Of a DNA stretch of 64,000 bases, positions 1 to 11,525 are shown in pieces (position 1 is the stretch's first letter; the number at the start of each line of letters is the position of its first letter). Below the pieces are notes generated by a model. The model ran no database searches, was not told where the DNA came from, and worked only from the letters and a program-made list of their open reading frames with translations. Source of the DNA: Neopestalotiopsis rosae. Lineage: Eukaryota; Ascomycota; Sordariomycetes; Amphisphaeriales; Sporocadaceae. A program made the translations under genes and the position numbers. The stretch lies in the NCBI GenBank assembly GCA_023078685.1, contig JALGAS010000002.1, positions 6,386,001-6,450,000 on the forward strand, given 5' to 3'.

Positions 1-2257
1 CATAGCACAAGGGAAAAGGGCTTAGGGGAGTCCAGTCGGCTGCAGTGTTCAGTAATACATACATACATACCATAATCGCTTCGGCTGTGGTTGGACAAGA
101 TCAATATAAGATGAATCGACGTCTCCAGAGACAGCACTAGACGTCGGAAGAACGCTAGAATTGTTCTGGGGTTCTTTGCAAAAGAACATGTCTGGTCACG
201 TACTTATTCGGCCTTGTGCGTCAGTCACGCAACCCCGGGCCTTGGGTTTTTGTCGATAGTCTTCTTTTTTTTCCCTTTCCCGGTTGTGATGGGCCGAGCA
301 GAGGCCCAGGAGGAGGGGCACAAAAAAAAAGTTATATCGAGTGTGTGGGCAGGGCCCAGGCTAAGCCTTACAAACGAACCGTACGATACACTACTATAAT
401 CTCCGGGTTTCAAACGGTACGGAGCATCACCCATAAATAATAGTGAGAAATCTCGGATAGAGATCTGCTCTTATAATGCCAATCAAGGGCAAGGCATACT
501 TGCTAGGTTGGATTTCTGCATCGAATGCTGGGGCTCGGCGCTGATTGGCCGTGGCTGTTTCTTTTCGTCCTAATGAGGCAAGAATGGGAATCTATGTCAT
601 ACAGAGTCTAAAAAGTCTATCGGGTCATACTTGCTATGCCTGCTTGCATGCTTGCTTTCTGAGCGCGGGGTGGGCACGGTGGGCATCAATCATATGCAAA
701 ATGTGTATGAGCTGAATGAAGATGAACAGACTGCAGAGAACAAGGAGGAGAAGGAGGGCAAAAAGGAATCCACCATGTCTCGCAAGTTGCATGAAAGGGG
801 AACTTTTGGCCATTGATGTTGGTGCATCCGTTCCCAGCAGAAGGGAGCAGATCGGGTGGAGCTCTCCACGGGAGGCAAACATGCATCGAAAAGGAAATCA
901 AACGGCGACCTGACGGCAGGCAAAATACCTACCTTTGACGTAGCATGTGGCAGTCAAAGAAGCGGTGGACAATTATCGTGGTAGACGGCCGTGTCAATTG
1001 CCCCAGATGTTGTTATTCAAGTGTGTACATTCATCATCGACGGCAACAAGATACAAGTAAACAAAGCAAGAGTAGGCGACGGGCGGGCGGGCGGGCGGAC
1101 GAACATCCGCTGCATCCCTGACAGTGTTGCTGGGTAGGTAGAGCGTAGACAGACATGGCTAGTTGTGATTATACTACAGTAGAGACTTACGAATACGTTC
1201 GTCCCGATTGTGCTGCATTACATCCCTAGCTTCGTGGGCGAACAGAGTGAATGGTTCGATGCTACGTACTTCTTACGATGCGATGGATCAATAGTCGAAT
1301 GTAGAGATAGGAGAATTTGTAACAACTATACTACAATACATACTCGCTTCGTAAACAATAGATAGACAGACGACTTGTAAAATACGTACGGAAGAATTGA
1401 GGGTCTTTCTGCCCTAAAGAAGCGATGTGCGCTGGCAAGGGAGCACAATCGGGAATCACGACAGGCAAAAGTCATACATTCGGATAACAGCAAAATGGGA
1501 AATCGATCCATGGGGTTTCGCGTGTTTCTCGATTTTTCCCTCAATTGCTGGCGGTTTCCTGGTAAAAAGGGCATACTAAGGTACTATACTGTCGACCGTG
1601 ATTCGCCCGGCCGGCTCGCTAGCACTACCGATCGGCCCTGTACAGTAGGTACCATGCATTTTTTGCAGTGGTTTTTTTTTTTTTTTTTTTTTTCGTTCTT
1701 GTTCCTTGCCTGCTGTGAGCTCCCGCCGTCCTTTTTTTTCCTGTGTTATTTTTTACCCCCCCTCGCGGCCAGTCCAAGCAGAAGTACCGTACTTTTCGCA
1801 CGTTCTGATTGGCTGCGCTCGCCTGTCAATGCGCCAGTGCTGCGGATCCGTGGCGCCACCGGTCTCGAGCTTCCTTTTCCCCGCTAAGAGCTGCTAGGTT
1901 TAGGTAGGTAGGTGGTAGCACTTGGACTGAATCTGAAATGGTACTGGAGGTACGAGCGATAGGTACATGGAAGCAACCAAGCACAGGGAACATTTGAAGG
2001 CTCCATTGATTCAATCCAGTTTGTTAAGGGTACCTACCTTGTAATACTCTTTTTTTGGGGAACTTATCAGACCCGAACCGAACAGAATGGGATAAATAAA
2101 AATTAAAAATAAAGTTAATCCTTTCTACTTTGATCCCATTCTTCTTCAAACCTCCAAATCGCCGCCAAAATAAAGAGAGATCACGACAAAACTCGTCCTG
2201 ATCCTCCCCTCCCAATCGTAACATCAATCTTCCTCTCTCTCTCTATCTCTTTCCCCC
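1..2257. other. Gene-free region with simple repeats
   Basis: No supportable gene is seen here; the open frames are short, overlap on both strands and match nothing I recognise. The stretch holds a short ATAC/CATA repeat near 57-70, a (GGGC)n tract at 1081-1098, a run of 22 T at 1672-1693, and a cluster of TAGG/ACCT-type short repeats between about 1897 and 2040. The last few hundred bases, rich in CT just before 2258, are presumably the promoter and leader of the peptidase gene that follows. Confidence 0.6.
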
Positions 2258-4460
2258 ATGCAATTGGCGACGAATCGATTCCTGAACATGGGCTTCGATA
2301 TGGGATCAGAGCCGCTCAGGGCCATGCCGCCAGACATTGTGCCAAGGAGCGTAGGGCACCTTCACATGGAACTCGAGCTGGGAGCTACCAAGAAGATAGC
2401 ACCATATGGCACCTGGTCGAGCGAGATCACCAAGGAGGCCGTATTCAGCAGCAGCAGAACTCAAATCTCGCCTAGAGTAGACGTATGAGTTTTATTTATC
2501 ATTGTTTCATTTCTACGTCTCATGCTAATCACGGGATATTTAGCGACGCACTGGGCGGGCCTTTTTTTGTGAGCAGCGCGCCGACGGTGACAACCACCTG
2601 GTGGAGATTAGAAATGGCGAATGCGTCGACGTTCTGCCGCAGGGCTTCAGCGTGAGGAGCAGAGTCTATGAGTATGGCGGCGGCCCCTATGCCATTCTCG
2701 CAAACAGCAAAATCATCTTCAGCAATTTCAAGGACAAGTCGGTCTACATTCTCGATGTGGATAGCGGGAGCGTCAGGAGGCTACTCGAGTGCGACACGCT
2801 ACGGTATGGAGATTTCGAAGCCCACCCCGGAAATGAATCTTGGGTGCTGGCCGTGCAGGAGGACCACGCAATCGATGAGCCCGAACAGGTCAAGAATTAT
2901 GTTGTCGCCATCAACACGGAAACCGCCGAGGTGACGCGAGTCGTCGAGGGCGCAGATTTCTACATGTTTCCCAGTTTCAGCCCCGATGGCAAAAAAATTG
3001 CTTGGGAGCAATGGGACTTTCCTGGAATGCCGTGGGCCGGCGTTACATTACACTGGGCAGACTGGGCGGATGGCCATGTTTTGCCCGACACTATGGAGAA
3101 AATTGCCGGCACCGAGTCGAGCACCGTGACCGAACCGCGGTGGAGTCCAGATGGCAATCTGTACTTTGCGGAGGAACGGACAAACTACTACCAATTATTT
3201 CGGCAAAAACCCGGCGATAGCCAATCAACGGCAATGTCCCTGCCTGGCTTGGAGAATGTTGAGTTCGGCAGTGCTAAAATGACCTGCGGAAGGTAAGGCT
3301 CTCCTGGATTGTGGTAGAAATGATTATCCTTGTGCTTTTTTGCTAACGTGTCACACAGCCACACATATGCTCTACTTTCCGAGAGGACACTGATAGCCTC
3401 CGTAAAAGATGAAGGCTGGGACAGGCTCGTATCCGTTGATTTGGAGAATCTGACATATACGCAGTTGGATCTGCCATTTGCCAGTGTCTTATTCGATGGT
3501 GTAGAACGACTCTCGGATGACTCGTTTCTCCTCATAGCCAACAGTCCTGTCACACCAGACGTCGTATGCGAAGTGAAATTGATGGGAGGGGATGCCGAAT
3601 ACAAAGTCATACGCACATCGACAAATGTCGAATTCCCACCGTCCCTCTTCTCAAAACCAGAAGCCATCAAATTCTCCGCAAAGAATGGCCCTGAACGTGA
3701 TGTCTGCGGCTTCTTTTGGCCACCACATAACCCCAATTTTCAGGCGCCCCGAGGCGAGAAGCCACCATTGATTATCCAATCTCACGGAGGACCTACCGGA
3801 CTCACACCACCAGCATTGATGTTATCATTGCAATACTGGAATGCCAGAGGATATGCGACTTTTGCAATCAACTATACTGGCTCGACCGGGTACGGCAAAA
3901 AGTACCGACAACTCCTCAACGGCAGATGGGGCGTCGTGGATGTCGACGATGTTGCTGAATGCGTAGAGTACCTTGTCGAGACCGGTCGCGTTGACGGGTC
4001 GCGGGTGGGCATTCGTGGCGGGAGCGCTGGCGGGTACAGCGTGCTTCAAGCGCTATGCAATTACCCCAACATATTTGCCGGCGGCGTGTGCCTATTTGGC
4101 ATCAGCGAGGTCAAGCTTCTCCTGGAATCCACTCACAAGATGGAGGCGCGGTATGTCGACATGTTGATGTTCACCGAGGGAATGACCGAAGAGGATAAGG
4201 AAAAGGTCATGAAGGACCGGTCACCAGTGTATCACGCCGGCAATATCACAGCGCCCTTGCTCATTCTGCATGGTACAGATGACAAGGTTGTACCAATTTC
4301 GCAGGCGTACACCATGTACGACGACATGATATCGCGCGGGCGCGAAGTCAAGCTGGTCAAGTTCCCTGGCGAGGGCCACGGGTTCCGGAGCGGCGCAAAC
4401 AGATTGATATCCCATGAGGAGGAGGAAGCATGGTGGAGGAAAACGCTGGTCCAATCATGA
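2258..4460 (+). CDS. S9-family serine peptidase (prolyl oligopeptidase / acylaminoacyl-peptidase type)
   Basis: Three exons (2258-2482, 2544-3292, 3359-4460) give a 691-residue protein. Introns are 61 and 66 nt with GTATGA and GTAAGG donors; the first has a GCTAATC branch site. The N-terminal half reads as a beta-propeller (repeated WSPDG / FSPDGKKIAW blades), the C-terminal third as an alpha/beta hydrolase. The triad is visible: Ser in GGSAGGYS, Asp in LHGTDDKV, His in GEGHGFR. Family members remove dipeptides or N-acylated residues from peptides, usually in the cytosol; no signal peptide or membrane segment is seen here. The exon 1-2 join was chosen because it restores the typical RTGRAFF-type segment before the first blade. 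The exact substrate class (dipeptidyl- versus acylaminoacyl-peptidase) cannot be read from the sequence. Confidence 0.9.
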
Positions 4461-7224
4461 TGAAAAGTGCCAGTTGTCCTCCAGGAGAGGATGTCAGCCA
4501 CCCGAAATGGGGGAAAAAAGATAAAGTCCAGTTGGACCAAAAGAACGTCCTTTTAATGATACATGACACAAGAAGTCACTTAGCGAGCTTTTTACAGCAA
4601 TTTATATCCTTTTTCATTCGTTGTAAAAGCCCGCAATTATTCAATTATTCATCTATTTTCGACTTGGAAAGCATGGGTCTTTGGAAACATGGCAAAGGCG
4701 GTGTCAGCTCAAGATTTATGAAGCAGTCCAATCAATTCTATTAGGTTGCCTTGTCTATACCACCATCTGCTATCACGAAAACCTGACAGTGCTCAGAGGG
4801 CTGGCTGACCTCTGAAAGCTAGCCAGTACGTGTTGACTGGTCACTTGACTGGTGACTTGACCGGTGACTTGAGAACCATGAACTCTTGAGCACTCTGGGA
4901 TTTATCAGTCTCGGGCACAGAGTATCCTGTTTGGTGATGAGATAAGCTGAGTCAGTATTTAGGAAACAAAGATGTGGTCCAGTCAAGCTTGAAGATTCCT
5001 TGATCCATGTCAATTATTCCAAATATGTATATATATGCAATTCTCATATGTCCCGACAGGCCCGCTCATGGATTGCATATACGGGGTCGTTGATAGGTAA
5101 AAGCATTTGGATCTTGACAAGACACCTCTGTAATTATACTGCGTACGGCACCGGCGACTACTGAATTTACCACGATCCTCTTCGCATACTCAAAACACGA
5201 CTGACCTCTCTCCTTCACTTTCTTCCGCATTTCTTTTCTTGCTCCCAGCTGTTCGAGCACAGTCTCAAGAATTAGCCACTAGCCGCTACCTGCCAAAACT
5301 TCGAAGTTGAGGATAATTGAGCAATTCGCACAATTGACTATCGTCTGGGACGTGAAATACCACTCTCTTCCGGGGGTTTTCATATGTTTTCTCTCATCTT
5401 GCTCAATTCATTGAAAGTATTTGTGGCAATTCAGTAACGTGACGACACCAAAGTAACGCCCAGGAAAACAATCAGAATAAGTATTAGGCAGAATGACATG
5501 TGGAGATTTAGTCCCTTGTTGTATGGACGGTATGCAGACGGTCTATCTCCAGTGGGAGGGCGATCATTATGATACGACCAAACAAATGTTTTGGATTGCT
5601 CCGATTCAGGATGCGACCGAGTATACCATTGCTAGTATCGATGCTAGCTGTGGAGTAGATGGATTCCAGGCTGGAGAGTCTTTTCGGCCCAGCATAAACA
5701 GCGTAAGTCTTTGATATAGCCCCGGTTTGTCGCCTTGTCTTTCCTGTAATTTGATAAAAAGGGTTTATTCTTCGAATGGCTTGGATAATAATAAATCATC
5801 GCATAAGATTGACATGAGGTTGAACTTATAAGACTTCGAAACGATCAAACGTTATGGTTGCGGTCAATCTGATGATTGAATTAGAAGCCGGTGTCGATAT
5901 GTATAATTGCATTAAGTATTCATGACGAGATTTTAGATAATATTCTCGAAAATCCAACCAGCAGATCAAAGGCCGTACATTTTCGCTAACAGCACCCATA
6001 TTTTATCCGGAGGCGCTGACGGCCATGTTTTGAAGAAGGAACACTTCTTTCGAGACTTATGAGCATATCCTGTACGGTATTTTGCCGCTCCTGGCATTCA
6101 TTCAGTACACCAACAAACAGAGCAAGCCATTCAATATTCCTATATTAGAATTTTTCCATACTTTTCTACTTGGCTCTTTCCCATCAAAACACAATGCAAA
6201 AACACATGAGATTCGATCCTAGCGCTGAGTGCGCCGTCTTTTCCTGAAAAATAATGACAGCAAAATAGCAGGAGGGAACCAAAAAAACAATCGACAGGTT
6301 TAGGGGAACTGGGAAACACGAGCCCCTACACGAGCCCCATGCCTGCCAGGAGACGGACGGACCTCTACCAGGCTTATACTTCTGGTCATAACAAGGTCGC
6401 GCCCTTACCACTAGACTGGGTCTCTTCAGCAGTAAGTGATTCCTTTGTTTGATTGTTGAAAACTTTTGGTTCATTTGAGTACATGTGCCTTCTTTGCGGG
6501 CAAACGTTCAGGGTTGGCAGTTTCGAAAGAGGGCCGTTTTCTATAACGAAATTCTTTCGATGTGGCATCTTTCTTCACTGACCCATCCACCGTCTTCATC
6601 TCTGTACTCTGCCAAGTTGAAACATGTATTGCAGTCAGTTTCTACTTCAACCCCAAAGCTGTGATTGAAATCTTAAGTTCGATCTCATCTTCAACAAAAA
6701 ACAAGAAGAAGGAATCAACCGATCAAGGTCTGGCAACCTCGATCTTTGACTCCATTGGCCGCCGTAGAGATATCCGACGTTGGACATGGCACTCGGTGAA
6801 GCATCAAGACCGAGGACAGTGCATTGCAAGTCACATGAGGGGTCATGAGAGATGGTTTCGAACAAATAATCGTTTGGTGGACTGTTTACTTGGGCCAGAC
6901 TGGCGTATACGGTCTATGTTGGCTCATGGTCCGGGTAAACGATCATTTGACATGAAGCAAACTCCTATTCTAATGAGGAAAGATGTTTGTGGTTCACGTG
7001 GGCGAGAAAGCGCTTGGGCTGAGAGACTCGATACCATAATTTGTATTTGGCCGGATAATGCCAATACTGGAAATAAGTTGAATGAGGTTGCAAACATGAC
7101 GTTTGGTAGTAGGTGTGTACTGCTCTGTCGCATGTGATGGCACGTTGAGAAAGTTACACAAATCATGGCGTTGAATCTTGATATGGACTATTTTATTCAC
7201 TGACACTATTCAAGTATGCGTAAT
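4461..7224. other. Long intergenic region
   Basis: About 2.7 kb without a recognisable gene. It is AT-rich in 5700-6200. An open frame of 191 codons on the plus strand (6562-7137) has low-complexity-free but unfamiliar sequence and no matching signals; I do not call it. A possible very small two-exon gene at 5493-5788 is listed separately. Confidence 0.5.
5493..5788 (+). CDS. Possible small two-exon gene, unknown
   Basis: An open frame from ATG 5493 encodes about 70 residues with four Cys (CG, CC, SCG) and several Trp/Tyr. It ends exactly at a consensus donor, GTAAGT at 5703. A 59-nt intron to AAAAAG at 5761 would add a short tail ending in FFEWLG before a stop at 5786-5788, giving about 78 residues. 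No signal peptide, domain or family was recognised. The perfect donor is the main support; the leader and tail are AT-rich, so it could equally be chance. Confidence 0.2.
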
Positions 7225-9248
7225 CTAGTCATCATCATCGGCAGCCTTCTTCTTCTTGCCCTTTGCGCCACCTTTGAAGTGCTTCTTACTGCTACCAATC
7301 TGAATGTCCTTGGGATCCATGCCAGTCTCGAGAGCAATCATAGCCTTGGCCTTGCGGCCACTCAGCTGCTTTCCTTCCGCGGACTTGGCTTGACCCTGCT
7401 GCGTGTACTTGTAGCTGAACGGCATGCTCAGGTGCCCGGCGTTGTTGCGATCCTTGGTGAAGAATTGCTTATCCAGTCTTTGCGACTTGGCACCAGTGGG
7501 AAGTGGAATGAATTCACTATCGGCCACCGACGCATCGTCTGGAAGACCCATTGCCTCCATGGCGTGTCGAAGCTGGGCACGACGCTTCTCGGGCAGGTGG
7601 GCGGAGTCGTACAACTCGTGGTTGAACTCTGCAGCATCCGGGTAGCCAGGTGGAGGCTCACAGTACAAGAGCTTGCCATTCACGTAGTCCTTCAACACTG
7701 TTCGTGCCGCACGCGACTCATCTGGTTGACCAACACCTTGCGTCTGGAAGCCACGAGCCTTGGCGTAAGCAGACAGCAGTTCACTAGCTGTTGGTTCTCC
7801 AGTGCCTCCCTCCTCGAGCGGACGAGTCTTGATGTGGATACCATAGATGGCCTCCAGGAACGGCTGTGGAATACGGTGGGCAACAAGTGCTGCTGGACCG
7901 GTGAACTCGCGCAACTGGTCAATGGGCAAGACACCATTGCAGACGAGATCGGCATTGGTTGTGGCAAAGTTGGGGAAAACCAGACCAGGGCAATCACACA
8001 AGATGACCTTGTCACTGAGGTGGATTGTCTGGAAATGTTTCGTCTTTCCGGGCGTAGACGAGACAGAAACCTTCTTAGCACCAATTAAGGCGTTGATAGT
8101 TGACGACTTTCCAACGTTGGGATAACCAACAAGACCAATCTGGAGCTTTTCATCGGGATCTGGATTTTATATTAGCGCGACATCATTTATGTATAACCAT
8201 GAAAAAACATACTGTCGGGATTGGGTTCTGGCGCGTGAGCTAAGAAGATGTCTTCTAGCTCCTCGACTGTCAGAATTCGGATGTCTTCGTCGTCGAGATC
8301 CTGTTCTAGACTTGCGCCAGTAGTCTCTTCCTCGTCTTCATCGTCGTCCTCCTCGCTCTCATCGTCCGAATCCTCCTCCGACACCTTCTTTGGTGCTGGT
8401 TTCTGCGATGCGCTTGAGCTTGAGGCTTGGTGGGCACTTTGCGCAGGCTCATCTTCGGCCTCTTCTGCCTCGAGCAACTCCTTGGCGAGGTGAGCCGAGA
8501 AGAAACGGTATGCGATGTTCTTGCTCTTGAAGTATTTTGCCCACGACCTTCTCTGGTTTGTTGTCATCATGTCTGCCTTGTTCACCAACAGCAAGTTCTC
8601 CTTCTTCTGGTCAACGTCCTTTACATACCCCTCCAGGTCCTCGGATCGGAACATGAGAGGGTTTCGCGCATCGACAATCTGCACCACCAGGTGACTGCGC
8701 TCAATAACACGCCACAGCTGTCGCCAAACCTCCAAGTTGCGCTCAAAGGGCGTCATGAGGAGATCATTGTTCTGTTGAAGCTCGGCAAGACCGCGCCTCC
8801 AGTTGAGGAAGCTCTCTCGCTCCAAAACGTCGAGTTGTTCTGGGGTAGTGTTCTCGTCCCACTGCGGCCGCCTCGGGACGGTCAGTCTGGACTTGTGCTT
8901 GTTGTGCTTTCCTCTGACTTGAGACTCTTCAGTGGACGACAGCAGGTATGGGTTGCGCTGATCGGTGTGGATGATCTTGACATTGTTCATCTTCTCGGCC
9001 GTGAAATCGGTGCCGGCCAACTCGGCAGTGGCCAAGAACTCGTCCATGGCCGACTGCTGCGTGACGGAGCGCATCTTGACCCATGACGCCTCTTTCCTGT
9101 CGTTGGTGATGTACTGCTCGCCGGTCGCATGGTTCGTTCTGGTGACGCCAGCGCCCTTTCTGCGATCTGATCCCTTGCCTTTTCCGAACCGATCATTCAT
9201 CAGCGTGTTGCCAAGTCCCACGGAGGCCTTGGACTTTGCGAGAGGCAT
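7225..9248 (-). CDS. LSG1: Large-subunit GTPase Lsg1 (60S ribosome biogenesis)
   Basis: Two exons (9248-8213 and 8159-7225, 53-nt intron, GTATGT donor) give 656 residues. The GTPase is circularly permuted, as expected for the YlqF/YawG family: G4 (NKAD) comes first, after residue about 210, followed past the intron by G1 (GYPNVGKS) and G3 (DCPGL). An acidic Ser/Glu/Asp insert sits between G4 and G1, and the C-terminus is Lys-rich. The N-terminus is the typical basic, Gly-rich start. In yeast, Lsg1 acts in the cytoplasm to release the export adaptor Nmd3 from pre-60S subunits. It diverges from LTV1 across 614 bp, so both ribosome-assembly genes probably share a control region. The opposite strand carries long open frames that are shadows of this gene. 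Confidence 0.95.
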
Positions 9249-9862
9249 GATGGGCAGAGTCCTCTAGATGTCCTGTGCGGTGTACTTTCTCTGGGTATCA
9301 ATTGGTATACGACCTGAACAATGTCGAGTTCAGGTTCAAAAGGTAAAAGAAGGAAATCCAAAAGTTGATTGGAAAATGTGGACGAGTAGATGAAATCTCG
9401 TCTCGTCTGGGTACTGGCTTGGGATGTGCAATAATAATCTTGCTGCCCTCTCTTGCTGAATAATTGGCGGGGCTTCCGCGGGGCGAAACTTTTCCTGAAC
9501 TTTTTCTTTCGCTGCCCATCCTGCGCCTGCGTCACCAAATGACCCTGCGATAACCGATAAGCAAGGGTGTTAACAGGCCACCCCCACCAAGAATTCCGCC
9601 GGCCGTGAAAAAAGTTCAGGCAAAGAGGACCCTGGCGGCCCTCTAAAAAAGAATCCCACTCACTGCTGGCTCGCCCAAACGAACCAAACCCACGCCTAAA
9701 AGGAAGAGAAGTGGAAAACGAGAAAAAAACCGTTGTCGCATGAAGTTCTTCTTTCTTGACAAATATTCACCTCACTTTCTATCTTGAAAAGGGGGTCTAC
9801 GGCTTTACATTTGCACACACCGTACAAGATTTCCGGCTCTCCTCGTCTTTCAATCCGACAAG
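9249..9862. promoter_or_regulatory. Bidirectional LSG1/LTV1 control region with repeated CCTGAAC element
   Basis: This 614-bp divergent intergenic region contains the heptamer CCTGAAC four times: plus orientation at 9313-9319 and 9494-9500, reverse (GTTCAGG) at 9328-9334 and 9614-9620. The first two form a perfect 8-bp inverted repeat (ACCTGAAC / GTTCAGGT) with an 8-bp spacer. The other two extend to a near-perfect 13-bp inverted pair (CCTGAACTTTTT and its complement) about 105 bp apart. The arrangement suggests a shared binding site for a ribosome-biogenesis regulator; no known factor is assigned. Confidence 0.45.
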
Positions 9863-11173
9863 ATGCCCAAAAAGTCATGGATTAACAAGAAGACGGCCCA
9901 GCACTTTACGCTGGTACACCGTCCGCAAAACGATCCCCTCATTCACGATGAGTCGGCGCCGTCCATGATTCTGAACCCGACCAACGCCCCCGCCGGCTCG
10001 TCCAAGCAGCCCAAGAACAAGCACCTCGACGACCTGGCCTCGGAGCTGGGCGTCGACGCCGAGCTGATCCGCGCCAACGAGGGCGAGGCCGCAAACTATG
10101 GCATCTACTACGATGACACCGAGTACGACTACATGCAGCACATGCGCGACCTCGGCGACGGCGCGCCCGGCGGCACCGTCACCTTCATCGAGGCCGACAG
10201 CACGGGCAGCAACCGGAACAAGGGCAAGGCCAAGCAGCAGAGCCTCGAGGCCGCCCTGAGGCAGCTTGACATCCAGGCCGAGGAGGACAAGAAGCGCGAG
10301 CTCTTTGACGACGATTTCCTGCCCAGCAAGAACCTGACCCGGCAGACGTACCAGGACATGCAGGACGTCCCGGATGCGATTGGTGGATTCCAGCCCGACA
10401 TGGACCCTAGGATCAGAGAGGCGCTCGAGGCGCTAGAGGACGAGGCCTACGTCGACAATGCAGAGGAGGACGACTTCTTCCAGGAGCTCACCCAAGACGG
10501 AACCCCAGTGGACGATTACGACTTTGATGAGGTCGAAGATGCGGGCTGGGAGACGGACGACACGGCAAAGCCAGGCAGTGAGTACAGAGTCGCCACAGAA
10601 GATGCCGACCAGGTACCCGAGCTCGTTCCCACCATGAGCGCGGAAGAAGCAGCAGAGGCAGCAGACACAGTAGACTGGATGGAAGATTTCAAGGCCTTCA
10701 AGAAGGACCAAAAGACCACCACCTCGCGCAAGCTGGGCGCACCGCCATCACAATCGGACCTGCAATCTTCCATAATGACCACGACGACAAATGGTGGCCG
10801 GAGGAAGAAGCGCAAGGGTGCTCTCACCGACACTTCATCCTACTCCATGACCTCGTCGTCCCTGGTGCGGACAGAACAGCTCGGCATCTTGGATGCTCGC
10901 TTTGACAAACTAGAGCAGGAGTACCAGGCCGACTTTGACGACATGGGTTCCGTCTCTGCCGTGTCGACCACTTCCACGGTGGACGGCCCGGTCAGGGGAG
11001 ATTTCGACAGTGTCCTTGACGACTTTTTGGAAGGACACTCGACATTCAACAAGAAGTACATTCGCAAGGGGTGGAAGACTGGCACAGAACAACTGGACGA
11101 CATTCGTCGTGAACTAGGACCTGCAAGGATAAAAGGCAAGCCAAGGACAGGCAAGGCTGGGGGAGCTAGATAA
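9863..11173 (+). CDS. LTV1: LTV1 family protein (40S subunit biogenesis/export)
   Basis: A single 436-codon exon. The N-terminus ([20 protein letters not shown]) is the hallmark of the LTV1 family. Then come a [11 protein letters not shown] segment and a long acidic region (about residues 180-280), and the protein ends in a basic tail with [11 protein letters not shown]. In yeast Ltv1 binds Enp1 and Rps3 on pre-40S particles and is needed for late cytoplasmic 40S maturation. Its length is near the family norm. It diverges from LSG1, which does the comparable late step for 60S. No intron is needed; the ATG at 9863 follows a pyrimidine-rich leader. Confidence 0.93.
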   Translation: MPKKSWINKKTAQHFTLVHRPQNDPLIHDESAPSMILNPTNAPAGSSKQPKNKHLDDLASELGVDAELIRANEGEAANYGIYYDDTEYDYMQHMRDLGDGAPGGTVTFIEADSTGSNRNKGKAKQQSLEAALRQLDIQAEEDKKRELFDDDFLPSKNLTRQTYQDMQDVPDAIGGFQPDMDPRIREALEALEDEAYVDNAEEDDFFQELTQDGTPVDDYDFDEVEDAGWETDDTAKPGSEYRVATEDADQVPELVPTMSAEEAAEAADTVDWMEDFKAFKKDQKTTTSRKLGAPPSQSDLQSSIMTTTTNGGRRKKRKGALTDTSSYSMTSSSLVRTEQLGILDARFDKLEQEYQADFDDMGSVSAVSTTSTVDGPVRGDFDSVLDDFLEGHSTFNKKYIRKGWKTGTEQLDDIRRELGPARIKGKPRTGKAGGAR

Positions 11174-11525
11174 ACAGGACGATCAGTCAATAGGCGAAAA
11201 AGATACCCCAAGGCCGGAATAAATGAACATTGTCATGACCACGTCCGCGAGCATTAAGAGGCATCAGAATTTGAAGGTTGTGCGCAATTATCACTGACAA
11301 GGATAAAACTGGAGAGTTTCAATAGACCAAGGCAATTGCATATATCAGTCCAAACAAGTCGATTCGCTAGCACCTTCAAGGGCGTCTTCGTCGATAGGTT
11401 ATGTACATGTCAAAAGCGCTTCAAGTTATCCAGTTCTGGTCATCCAGTGAATGGGATTCTTGTGCCGCTCATGTTCCATCCTGCAACCCACGGCGATAAT
11501 TGTACTGATCGTAAAAATGGCCTTC

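Noticed and set aside
2577..2600. Later acceptor for exon 2 of the S9 peptidase
   Set aside because: In frame, but it would drop the conserved RTGRAFFCEQ segment that the acceptor at 2543 retains.
6350..6430. Minus-strand TCTAGTGGTAAGGGC resembling a tRNA D-arm
   Set aside because: No T-arm or acceptor pairing follows; not a tRNA.
6562..7137. 191-codon plus-strand frame in the 4.5-7.2 kb gap
   Set aside because: No family features, no splice or leader signals, unusual composition; likely chance.
7216..8088. 290-codon open frame antisense to LSG1
   Set aside because: It is the mirror of the conserved GTPase exon; the minus-strand product has all family motifs.
8427..9086. 219-codon open frame antisense to LSG1 exon 1
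   Set aside because: Shadow of the conserved N-terminal half; no independent features.
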